From: Butyricicoccus_A sp963601915
Lineage (GTDB): Bacteria; Bacillota; Clostridia; Oscillospirales; Butyricicoccaceae
Direction: 5' to 3'
Length of the DNA stretch: 64,000 nucleotides
Assembly (NCBI GenBank): GCA_963601915.1
Contig: CAVCGL010000003.1
Coordinates: 1 to 64,000, forward strand
The notes under the pieces were generated by a model, which saw only the letters and a list, made by a program, of their open reading frames with translations, did not search any database and was not told the origin of the DNA. Position 1 is the first letter of the stretch; each line of letters starts with the position of its first letter. Position numbers and translations under genes: made by a program. Positions 32,758-40,132 of this stretch are shown piece by piece.

Positions 32758-33749
32758 TGCGCCCTCCTGTCCGAAGGCAGCACGATTGCCGCAAACAGTC
32801 CCGGCTCGAGTGCCGCAAACGTGATGTCCAAGGTATGGTCATTTTGATGCAGCTTGCCGCGAATCAAGCGCTGTTCCGTCGTCGGCATCGGTACATCGTG
32901 AAAGACCGTGTCAAAAAACAGCGGTTCTCCCGTCTTCATCGTCACGCCAAGCAGCTGCTCTGCCATGACATTGATTTCGAGCACCTTGCCATCCGCCTGA
33001 AACAGCACATAGCCTTCCTGCAAAAACGGCAGCAAAATATTGAGTGCGGTGCGGTCTCTGCCCTTCTTGCCCTTTTTCTCCGGTGCATGGAGTGCCGCAG
33101 CCATCGCCTCCCAATCGCCATTCGGCTTGAGCGCCTGATTGTTCTGCTCCCGCAGCTCCTCTGCGGTCTGGGCAGCGGAATCCGAAAAGGATTTTGCCAA
33201 AAACCAGCTGATACCGGCAGCCGCGATCAGGCTGAGCACCAGTCCCGCCAGCAGCAACGCCGCCAGACGCGCCATCATTGCGCGCATGGCACTTCCGTCG
33301 TCCTGAATATCCAAAATCAGCGCGCTCTCGCCGGTCACAGGAACGGCAATATCCATGGTTGTCGGCAGCAGCGAGCTTGCATTTCCCACTGTGCCGCTCA
33401 TAGCTGTGACGATATTATCCGTCATCACCGCGTTTTCGTCACCCGCCAGACGGTCTCCTGTTGCAGCGTCCCAAATGGAATAACTTCTGCCGGAGCCCAA
33501 GCGCAGCTGTCCGGCATACGCCGTGAGCACCTTTTCCGTCTCAGCGGCAGCGCTGTCCGCGCTGCCCGTCGCATTTTCGTTCATTTCTGACAGCAAATCG
33601 GTCGTGAGCACCTGAGACACCTCTGTCTCAAACTGTGTGCTGGCATAGCGCGCCATGCCAAACAGCAGGCAGACAGACACAATCACCAGTGCTGCCGCCA
33701 CAGCGACCAACATACTTCCCGTCAGTTTTTTCTGCAATGTTTTTCGCAT
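32754..33749 (-). CDS. WalK-like sensor protein lacking the histidine kinase domain
   Basis: A 331-residue membrane sensor: helix 1 (12-33), extracytoplasmic region of about 125 residues (34-160) that begins LTTDLLSEMNEN and contains RSYSIWDAATGDRL, helix 2 (163-185), a linker, then a PAS domain (about 235-325; NILLPFLQEGYVLFQADGKVLEINVMAEQLLGV). This is the front end of a WalK-type kinase, but the protein stops after PAS: there is no HisKA dimerisation helix with phospho-acceptor His and no HATPase_c motifs. The stop overlaps the next start (ATGA), so the truncation is not a simple frameshift. No walR response regulator is adjacent. Confidence 0.75.
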   Translation of the reverse strand: MRKTLQKKLTGSMLVAVAAALVIVSVCLLFGMARYASTQFETEVSQVLTTDLLSEMNENATGSADSAAAETEKVLTAYAGQLRLGSGRSYSIWDAATGDRLAGDENAVMTDNIVTAMSGTVGNASSLLPTTMDIAVPVTGESALILDIQDDGSAMRAMMARLAALLLAGLVLSLIAAAGISWFLAKSFSDSAAQTAEELREQNNQALKPNGDWEAMAAALHAPEKKGKKGRDRTALNILLPFLQEGYVLFQADGKVLEINVMAEQLLGVTMKTGEPLFFDTVFHDVPMPTTEQRLIRGKLHQNDHTLDITFAALEPGLFAAIVLPSDRRAQ

Positions 33750-33767
33750 GAATGGTATTCTCCCGTC

Positions 33768-34304
33768 TTACAGACCCATAATCAGTGCCTTGCCCACAGC
33801 TGCCACGGTCTTGGCATCGTGAATTTCTCCCGATGCAATGCGCTGGCACAGCTCGTCAAACGGCATACGCACAATTTCTACAAATTCATCTTCGTCCGGA
33901 TGGCATTCGCCCTGTGCCAGATCCTTGGCGCAGTACAAGTATAAGCGCTCATCCATAAATCCCGGAGACGGCCAGATTTCTCCCAGAGAAATCATCTGTC
34001 CCGCAGTCAGACCAGTCTCTTCCGACAGCTCCCGGCGGCCCGCCTGCTCGGCATCCTCCGGACCGCGATCCATCTTTCCCGCCGGAATTTCCAGTGTGGT
34101 CTCCGCATAGGGATACCGATACTGGCGCACCAGCGTAACGACGCGATTTTCATCTATCGCCAGCACGCCTACGCCGCCCGGATGCTCGCATACTTCACGG
34201 ATGCACGGCTCGCCATTCGGCAGCAGCGCATCATCCACACGAACCGTCATGATTTTCCCGTGAAAGATATATTTACTGTTTACTCGTTTTTCCGTCAAGT
34301 CCAT
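33768..34304 (-). CDS. nudF: NUDIX hydrolase, ADP-ribose pyrophosphatase type
   Basis: Hydrolyses ADP-ribose or similar nucleoside diphosphate derivatives. The 178-residue protein has VTLVRQYRYPYAETTLEIPAGKMD, then the Nudix box GRRELSEETGLTAG with the catalytic EExG, and the ADPRase-type SPGFMDERLYLYCAKDL downstream. The box has one extra residue between its first Gly and the first Glu. AAGGAG precedes the ATG. It is the first gene of the operon that continues with the sensor, yycH and yycI genes; the gap is 18 bases. The functional link to those genes is not obvious. Confidence 0.9.
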   Translation of the reverse strand: MDLTEKRVNSKYIFHGKIMTVRVDDALLPNGEPCIREVCEHPGGVGVLAIDENRVVTLVRQYRYPYAETTLEIPAGKMDRGPEDAEQAGRRELSEETGLTAGQMISLGEIWPSPGFMDERLYLYCAKDLAQGECHPDEDEFVEIVRMPFDELCQRIASGEIHDAKTVAAVGKALIMGL

Positions 34305-34368
34305 CCCAAAAACTCCTTTTGTGCCCAGCCTGCGCGGCTATTTTTTTGCCGATGTTAACTCATTTTCC

Positions 34369-34397
34369 AGTATAAAAGTAATGCTCCGCTTTGTCAA
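34369..34397 (-). promoter_or_regulatory. Promoter of the nudF-sensor-yycH-yycI operon
   Basis: TTGACA (34397-34392), 17-base spacer, TATACT (34374-34369) on the minus strand, near-consensus. Confidence 0.85.
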
Positions 34398-34450
34398 ACA
34401 GCTAACCGCATATTTTATCCCCAATTTGCATGTTTTTTCTGTGCAAATAA

Positions 34451-34480
34451 GAAAAGCAGGACTCAATTTCTGAGTCCTGC
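34451..34480 (-). terminator. Terminator of the SLH-domain gene
   Basis: A perfect 10-bp stem GCAGGACTCA/TGAGTCCTGC with a five-base loop, then TTTTC on the minus strand. Confidence 0.75.
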
Positions 34481-34500
34481 CAAATTATCTTTTCTTTTGA

Positions 34501-35850
34501 TTAGCCAAGATAGTGGTTCATCATGGTTGCAGCTTCTGCGCGCGTTGCATTGCCCTGCGGGCTGACGCACAGTGCGTTATTGATCTTCACGCCGTTGATG
34601 ATGTGGCTGCTGGTTGCCCAGATCACAGCATCCTTTGCCCAATCGGAAACCTTGTTGCCGTCTGCAAAGCCGCTCAGATCGCCGGAAACTGCCGGTGTGC
34701 CGGCATGTGCATACAGCATACGAGCCAGCTGCTCACGGGTGATGTTGCTGTTCGGACGGAAGGTGCCATCTGCATAGCCGCCGGTGATGCCGTTCTGGCT
34801 TGCCCACAGCACAGCCTTATAATACCACTGGTCTGCGGTGACATCCTTGAATACCATCTCGCCGGAAACCTCCGGGCTGCCAGCCTGTGCATACAGAATC
34901 TGTGCGATCTGTGCACGGGTCAGATTCTCGTTCGGTGCAAAGCGATAGTTGCCGACACCGTTCATAATACCCTTGTCATGGGCGTACTGCACGTACTGAA
35001 CGAACCAATCGCCGGTATTGACATCGGAGAACAGATCCACAACATTGTTGGAATTCGGGTTCGGCACGAACACATTGAGGGTCGTGGACTTGCCGCTTAC
35101 CTTTACGGTGACGGTGGTCTTGCCGTAGCCGGTCGGGACAACAGCAACGGTACCTGCCAGATCCGCTGCTTCTACGATATTCTTGTTTGCGCTGATAACC
35201 GTTGCTTCACGAGCTACCGTTGTGTTCTGCGGATTGAAGCGAATATCATACTCTCCAATCGTATCGTCATTCTTTTCGAGGGTAACGCTGGAAACCGTCT
35301 TGCCGTTCTCGTCTGCCAGAGAAATGCCGTTGAGACCAACTGCTTTCTTGACAACGGTAACTTGTACCTTATCCCGTGTTGCTTCCACAGTTTTCCAGCC
35401 GCCGTTAGACCAAGTCTGCGTGTACAATTCCAGTGTGTATGTGCCAGTCGAAGTCATTTTCAGATCTTTGTCCGAGGTATCCAACGGCAAAACCATAGCA
35501 TACAGTCCAGCATCTCCATCAAACTCACTGAAGCCAATTGCTTCACTGTATACATTTTTTCCGTTCTTTGCGATGTTCAAAATCATACGCTCTCCACCGC
35601 TGTTCCCATTCAAATACAGCATTGTGGCAACATTCATCGTCGAACCAACGACTGTGCTCTGTCCGTCCGCGGATGCGCCGAATGCCATGTAGCAATGATC
35701 CTCCGCTGCCACGTTCTTGGAAACGACGGCACTCTTTTGTACAGCCAGATCACCGGAAATGTTCACGGTATCTGCTGCAAATGCCGGTGCAGTTGTCGCC
35801 AGCATTCCCAGCGCGAGAAGGATACTCGCTGCTCTCTTTTTTACGCTCAT
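34501..35850 (-). CDS. Secreted SLH-domain surface protein
   Basis: A 449-residue exported protein with signal peptide (MSVKKRAASILLALGMLATTAPAFA, cleavage after AFA), an N-terminal beta-rich region of unknown type (about 27-165), a bacterial Ig-like segment (GLNGISLADENGKTVSSVTL...TTVTVKVSGKSTTLNVFV, 170-265), and three S-layer homology repeats from residue 275 (FSDVNTGDWFVQYVQYAHDKGIMNG, FKDVTADQWYYKAVLWASQNGITGGYADG, and the last with DWAKDAVIWATSSHIINGV). SLH repeats bind pyruvylated secondary wall polymer, so the protein is held on the cell wall. It has its own extended -10 promoter and terminator. Confidence 0.92.
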   Translation of the reverse strand: MSVKKRAASILLALGMLATTAPAFAADTVNISGDLAVQKSAVVSKNVAAEDHCYMAFGASADGQSTVVGSTMNVATMLYLNGNSGGERMILNIAKNGKNVYSEAIGFSEFDGDAGLYAMVLPLDTSDKDLKMTSTGTYTLELYTQTWSNGGWKTVEATRDKVQVTVVKKAVGLNGISLADENGKTVSSVTLEKNDDTIGEYDIRFNPQNTTVAREATVISANKNIVEAADLAGTVAVVPTGYGKTTVTVKVSGKSTTLNVFVPNPNSNNVVDLFSDVNTGDWFVQYVQYAHDKGIMNGVGNYRFAPNENLTRAQIAQILYAQAGSPEVSGEMVFKDVTADQWYYKAVLWASQNGITGGYADGTFRPNSNITREQLARMLYAHAGTPAVSGDLSGFADGNKVSDWAKDAVIWATSSHIINGVKINNALCVSPQGNATRAEAATMMNHYLG

Positions 35851-35907
35851 AATGTATGTCCCCTTTCGACATATAGTTTTGCCACATTCTGTAGCATTGT
35901 AAAAAAT

Positions 35908-35913
35908 AGTATA
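35908..35913 (-). promoter_or_regulatory. Extended -10 of the SLH-domain gene
   Basis: TGGTATACT on the minus strand, a TGn-extended -10 without a clear -35. Confidence 0.5.
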
Positions 35914-36017
35914 CCATATTTTTTATCCAAAGGGAATACTTTTCTCAAATTTTATAAAAAAAAACGCCACATTTATTTATATTTATATGCTATTTATATC
36001 TTAAAGATATAATAGCA

Positions 36018-36048
36018 TATAAAAGAGGAGCTTTGCAGCTCCCCTTTT
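36018..36048 (-). terminator. Terminator of glgA
   Basis: Stem 36021-36033 with 36038-36048 (one bulge, TTGC-type loop) followed by T on the minus strand, 12 bases past the glgA stop. Confidence 0.75.
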
Positions 36049-36059
36049 GCGTATTCCTG

Positions 36060-37487
36060 TTAAATGCTCTGATACAGGTCAATGTATGCCTGCGCAGAAT
36101 GATCCCAGCTGAAGTCGCGGCTCATCGCATTGATCTGAAGCTGACGCCATGCTTTCTGGTCGTGGCGGAACAGCGCAGCGGCCTCTTCAATGACATGCAG
36201 CATCTCATGTGCGTTGTAATTGGCAAACGAGAATCCGGTTCCCTCGCCGGTAAACTGGTTGTACGGCTGTACGGTGTCCTTGAGTCCGCCGGTCTCGCGC
36301 ACGAGCGGCAGGGTGCCGTAACGCATCGCAATCATCTGTGCCAGACCGCACGGCTCAAACAGCGACGGCATCAGGAACAGATCGCAGCCCGCATAGATTT
36401 TATTCGCCAGATCTGCCGAGAACATGATGTTGGTCGAAATCTTATCTGGATGCTCCCACTTGGCGTGCATAAACATCTGCTCATAGTCGTAATCGCCGGT
36501 GCCGAGCACAATCATGCGCACATCCTTCTCCAGAATGTCATTGAGCACGCACTGAACCAGATCCAGACCCTTCTGGCTGGTCAGTCTGCCGACCATACCA
36601 ATAACCATGGTCTCGTCCGATGCGCTCAGATCGCACATCTTGAGCAGCTCATCGCGGTTGACCTTCTTGTCATCCAGCGTGTTGATGCCGTAGTTCTTGA
36701 ACAGGTGCGGATCGGTCTCCGGATTGAAGGCATCAACGTCAATGCCGTTGACAATGCCGCTGACCTTGCCCTGATTCCAGCGCAGAACCGAGTCCAGACG
36801 GAAGCCGTAAAATTCGGTCTGAATTTCCTGTGCATAGGTCTGGGATACCGTTGTCACGCGGTCAGAGCAGACAATCGCAGCCTTCATCAGATTGACATCG
36901 CCGTCCTGCTGCATAAAGCCGTTCTGGAAGTGATGATCGTCAATGCCCAGCACGTAATCCAGAACCTCACGGCCATACTGACCCTGGAACTGAATGTTGT
37001 GAATCGTGAATACGGTCTTGATGCCGCCGTACCACGGACGGCAGTTGTAATCCAGTCCGTAATATACCGGAACGAGTGCTGTCTGCCAGTCGTTGCAGTT
37101 GATGACGTCCGGATGGAAGTCAATGGCAGGCAGCATATCCAGCACAGCGCGGGAGAAGAACGCAAAGCGCTCTGCATCATCATATTCGCCATATACGCCG
37201 TTGCGCGCGAAATAATACTCATTGTCCAAGAAATAGTACTTCACGCCGTCTGCTTCGTACACAAAAATGCCGCAGTACTGGCTGCGCCATGCCACCTGTA
37301 CATACAGATTGCGCAGATAATACATCTTGTCGCGCCATTCCGGCTTGATCTGGCAGTACAGCGGGCAGACAACAGCCACCTCATGACCCTTTGCCGCCAG
37401 TGCCTTCGGCAGAGAGCCTGCCACATCGCCCAGACCGCCGGTCTTAATAAACGGTGCCACCTCGCTTGCAGCGTATAATATCTTCAT
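36060..37487 (-). CDS. glgA: Glycogen synthase (ADP-glucose type)
   Basis: GT5 glucosyltransferase elongating alpha-1,4-glucan from ADP-glucose. The 475-residue protein has the N-terminal KTGGLGDVAGSLPKAL ADP-glucose-binding loop near residue 15, VINCNDWQTALVP, VFTIHNIQFQG, SGIVNGIDVDAFNPETD, and the C-terminal GT-B half with IGMVGRLTSQKGLDLV and the catalytic-site LMPSLFEPCGLAQMIAMRYGTLPLVRETGGLKDTV. Motifs are intact. GGAGG precedes the ATG. It follows glgD with a terminator between them, so it may be expressed at a lower level than glgC and glgD. Confidence 0.96.
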   Translation of the reverse strand: MKILYAASEVAPFIKTGGLGDVAGSLPKALAAKGHEVAVVCPLYCQIKPEWRDKMYYLRNLYVQVAWRSQYCGIFVYEADGVKYYFLDNEYYFARNGVYGEYDDAERFAFFSRAVLDMLPAIDFHPDVINCNDWQTALVPVYYGLDYNCRPWYGGIKTVFTIHNIQFQGQYGREVLDYVLGIDDHHFQNGFMQQDGDVNLMKAAIVCSDRVTTVSQTYAQEIQTEFYGFRLDSVLRWNQGKVSGIVNGIDVDAFNPETDPHLFKNYGINTLDDKKVNRDELLKMCDLSASDETMVIGMVGRLTSQKGLDLVQCVLNDILEKDVRMIVLGTGDYDYEQMFMHAKWEHPDKISTNIMFSADLANKIYAGCDLFLMPSLFEPCGLAQMIAMRYGTLPLVRETGGLKDTVQPYNQFTGEGTGFSFANYNAHEMLHVIEEAAALFRHDQKAWRQLQINAMSRDFSWDHSAQAYIDLYQSI

Positions 37488-37513
37488 CTTTCGTGTCCTC
37501 CAAAAATTAAAAA

Positions 37514-37549
37514 AGAGAACCGGGAGAACGATACCATCCGTTCCCCCGG
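37514..37549 (-). terminator. Terminator between glgD and glgA
   Basis: An 11-bp stem with one mismatch (37520-37530 with 37539-37549) then TTCTCTTTTTT on the minus strand, only about 30 bases before glgA. Confidence 0.65.
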
Positions 37550-37616
37550 CTGGTCCCGGAGCAATGATTCGTTTTTTCCATCCGCATCCGAGAGTTTATC
37601 TCTGTATCGTTTTTGC

Positions 37617-38747
37617 TTATACTGTAGCGTTCTTTGCGATAGCTACCGGATAGCTTGCGCCGCCCATCATCTTGCGGTTCTCGCGCACGGTAACGCTCTT
37701 GTCGGTTACGACATACGACAGCTCAACGCCCTGACCGATTTTGCTGTTCGGCAGCACGATGCTGTCCTTGATAACAGCGTCCTTGGCGATGGTGCATCCG
37801 CGGAATACGATCGAGTTCTCGACCTTACCCTCGATGCGTGAACCGTCAGCAATCAAGCTATCATTGACTTCTGCATCCTCGCCGTAGTAGGTCGGTGCTT
37901 CGTCATAGATCTTGGTCAGAATCGGGCGATTCTGCAAGAATACCTGATCGCGGATGTCCTTATCCAGCATATCCATGGATGCCGTGAAGTATCCCTTGAC
38001 GTTTTCAATCTTTGCGGAATACTTGTCAAATACATAGCCGTGAATCTTGTCCTGGCAGCCAAATACATGCTGCATCGCATCGCGCTCGAACGAACGCAGG
38101 TTATGGGTTACGCAGTCAGCCAGCAGCTGGAGCAGATACTTGCGCTTCATGATGTAAATGCCCATGCTCTTGTACTTGCACTTGCCGCCCATGTTGTTGC
38201 CGTTGCGGATGTCCTCTACCTCATGACGCGGAGACAGGTTGAGGAACATATCAAATGCGCCGCCCTCTGCGTTCTTGGTGCAGACGATGGTGACATCTGC
38301 TTCCGACTTCTTGTGCTCCTTCATGACCTCATCCAGCGGGATGTTTGCCACGATGTCTGCGCTGCAAATCAGCACGTACTCGCTCTTGTTCTTGTTGAGC
38401 ATGTCGCTGATGGAGCCGAGAGCTTCCAGAGAGGTGTGATAGTTCTCTGTTACCAGCGGAGAGGACTTCGGTGCGAAGGCGTTCGGCGGGAGCAGGAACA
38501 TGCCGCCGCGCTTACGGGACAGATCCCAATCCTTGCCGGAGCCGAGATGGTCAAGCAGCGACTGATACTTATCGCGCATCAGAACGGCTACCTGATAACA
38601 GCCGGAGTTTACGAGATTGGACATCATAAAGTCAATCACGCGATAGCGTCCGCCGAACGGCACCGACGCTACCGGCCGGTGCTCAGACAGCTCGCGCAGG
38701 TCATTATTGCTATCAAATCCAATGATAATTCCCAGTGTATTTTTCAT
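37617..38747 (-). CDS. glgD: Glucose-1-phosphate adenylyltransferase subunit GlgD
   Basis: Non-catalytic or regulatory partner of GlgC in Firmicutes; the GlgCD heteromer makes ADP-glucose. The 376-residue protein keeps the nucleotidyltransferase fold (RPVASVPFGGRYRVIDFMMSNLVNSGCYQVAVLM) and a C-terminal left-handed beta-helix (NDSLIADGSRIEGKVENSIVFRGCTIAKDAVIKDSIVLPNSKIG), but the start GIIIGFDSNNDLRELSEHRP replaces the catalytic GGRGSRL loop, as is normal for GlgD. It lies 14 bases after glgC. So the altered loop is a family trait, not an anomaly. Confidence 0.95.
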   Translation of the reverse strand: MKNTLGIIIGFDSNNDLRELSEHRPVASVPFGGRYRVIDFMMSNLVNSGCYQVAVLMRDKYQSLLDHLGSGKDWDLSRKRGGMFLLPPNAFAPKSSPLVTENYHTSLEALGSISDMLNKNKSEYVLICSADIVANIPLDEVMKEHKKSEADVTIVCTKNAEGGAFDMFLNLSPRHEVEDIRNGNNMGGKCKYKSMGIYIMKRKYLLQLLADCVTHNLRSFERDAMQHVFGCQDKIHGYVFDKYSAKIENVKGYFTASMDMLDKDIRDQVFLQNRPILTKIYDEAPTYYGEDAEVNDSLIADGSRIEGKVENSIVFRGCTIAKDAVIKDSIVLPNSKIGQGVELSYVVTDKSVTVRENRKMMGGASYPVAIAKNATV

Positions 38748-38761
38748 TCTTGTTCTTCCCC

Positions 38762-39970
38762 TTACTCTGCGTCCGGAATGTCCTTATCCGGCATTTCCTT
38801 TGCCGCTACAACGGCATTCTTGCCGACAGTGACGTCCGGTCCTACAACTGCGACGCCCCAGTTGTCTCCTGCCTCAGCCGGTGTGTTGCCGATCTTCGCG
38901 CCTGCACGGATGTGCGCGCCCTCTGCAACAATGGCATACTGTACCACAGCGCCCTTGTCTACGACTGCGCCCGGCATCAGAATCGAATACTCGATGGTTG
39001 CATCGGAATCAACCGTAACGTTCGAGAACAGGACAGAATTGGTGACATTGCCCTCGATTTCGCAGCCCTCGGATACCAGAGAGTGCTTTACCTTGGCATG
39101 CTTGCCGGTAAAGTGCGGTGGTGCGGCGGTGGTGCGGCCATAGATGCGCCAGTCGTTGTCCTCCAGATCCAAACCGGAATTCGGGGACAGCAGATCCATG
39201 TTTGCCTCCCACAGAGACTCGATGGTTCCTACGTCCTTCCAGTAGCCATCGAACTGATAGGTCTGGAGATTCTCGCCGTTTGCAAGCATTGCCGGAATGA
39301 TGTTCTTGCCGAAGTCGTTGGAAGAATTCGGGTCGTTTTCATCGTCAATCAGATACTTGCGCAGCTTGGACCAAGTAAAGATGTAAATACCCATCGAAGC
39401 AAGGGTGCTCTTCGGCTGTGCCGGCTTCTCCTCAAACTCATAGATCGAGCCGTCCGGATTACAGTTCATGATACCGAAGCGCTTTGCTTCTTCCAGCGTA
39501 ACATTGAGGACAGCGATGGTCGCAGCGGCATTCTTTTCCTTGTGCTGGTCGAGCATCTTGTCGTAATCCATCTTGTAGATATGGTCGCCGGACAGAATCA
39601 GGACATATTCCGGATTGTACTCGTCAATAAAGCCGATGTTCTGATAAATTGCGTTTGCTGTGCCCTTGTACCACTCGGAACCCTTGCCGTTTTCATACGG
39701 AGACAGGACAGAGACACCGCCATACAGGCGGTCGAGATCCCATGTCTGACCGTTTGCCAGGTATACATTGAGTTCGTGCGGCTCATACTGTGTCAGAACT
39801 CCAACGGTATCAATACCGGAGTTTACACAGTTGGACAGCGGGAAGTCAATGATGCGATATTTTCCGCCAAACGGAACCGCTGGCTTTGCAACCTTTGTCG
39901 TCAGTACATACAGTCTGCTTCCGCGGCCGCCGGCCAGCAGCATTGCGACACATTCTTTCTTCCTTACCAT
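38762..39970 (-). CDS. glgC: Glucose-1-phosphate adenylyltransferase
   Basis: Catalytic subunit making ADP-glucose from ATP and glucose-1-phosphate, the committed step of glycogen synthesis. The 402-residue protein has the nucleotide loop MLLAGGRGSRLYVLTTKVAKPAVPFGGKYRIIDFPLSNC, GTANAIYQN, the sugar-site SGDHIYKMDYDKML and FEEKPAQPKSTLASMGIYIF, and a C-terminal beta-helix where allosteric effectors bind. TTGGAG precedes the ATG. It forms a pair with glgD directly downstream and lies 162 bases after the branching-enzyme homologue. Confidence 0.97.
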   Translation of the reverse strand: MVRKKECVAMLLAGGRGSRLYVLTTKVAKPAVPFGGKYRIIDFPLSNCVNSGIDTVGVLTQYEPHELNVYLANGQTWDLDRLYGGVSVLSPYENGKGSEWYKGTANAIYQNIGFIDEYNPEYVLILSGDHIYKMDYDKMLDQHKEKNAAATIAVLNVTLEEAKRFGIMNCNPDGSIYEFEEKPAQPKSTLASMGIYIFTWSKLRKYLIDDENDPNSSNDFGKNIIPAMLANGENLQTYQFDGYWKDVGTIESLWEANMDLLSPNSGLDLEDNDWRIYGRTTAAPPHFTGKHAKVKHSLVSEGCEIEGNVTNSVLFSNVTVDSDATIEYSILMPGAVVDKGAVVQYAIVAEGAHIRAGAKIGNTPAEAGDNWGVAVVGPDVTVGKNAVVAAKEMPDKDIPDAE

Positions 39971-40040
39971 TTTTCTGCTCCAATCTTTGTTAGATTTTGA
40001 CTGCTCTCTGCACGCGAAGCCTTCGCCTGCAGATTCGTCT

Positions 40041-40062
40041 CAAAAGAACGATCGTTCTTTTG
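40041..40062. promoter_or_regulatory. Perfect 22-bp palindrome between glgB-like and glgC
   Basis: The arms CAAAAGAACGA and TCGTTCTTTTG meet with no spacer. There is no T-run for a terminator. It lies 70 bases after the glgB-like stop and 70 bases before the glgC start, and may be an operator of a dimeric regulator or an RNA processing hairpin. Confidence 0.45.
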
Positions 40063-40132
40063 CGTAATAATTCCCACTCTATCAAAAACTGCCTTGCGGC
40101 AATGTTTGTTGGCTTATTTTTCCTTCTATCTA

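Noticed and set aside
33768..34304. Nudix box with one extra residue
   Set aside because: The metal-binding REL-x-EE-x-G core is intact, so a change in activity is not supported.
36033..37478. 481-codon + strand open frame
   Set aside because: Shadow of glgA on the opposite strand.
37617..38747. GlgD lacks the catalytic nucleotide loop
   Set aside because: This is the normal state of GlgD, which pairs with catalytic GlgC; it is not a new pseudoenzyme.
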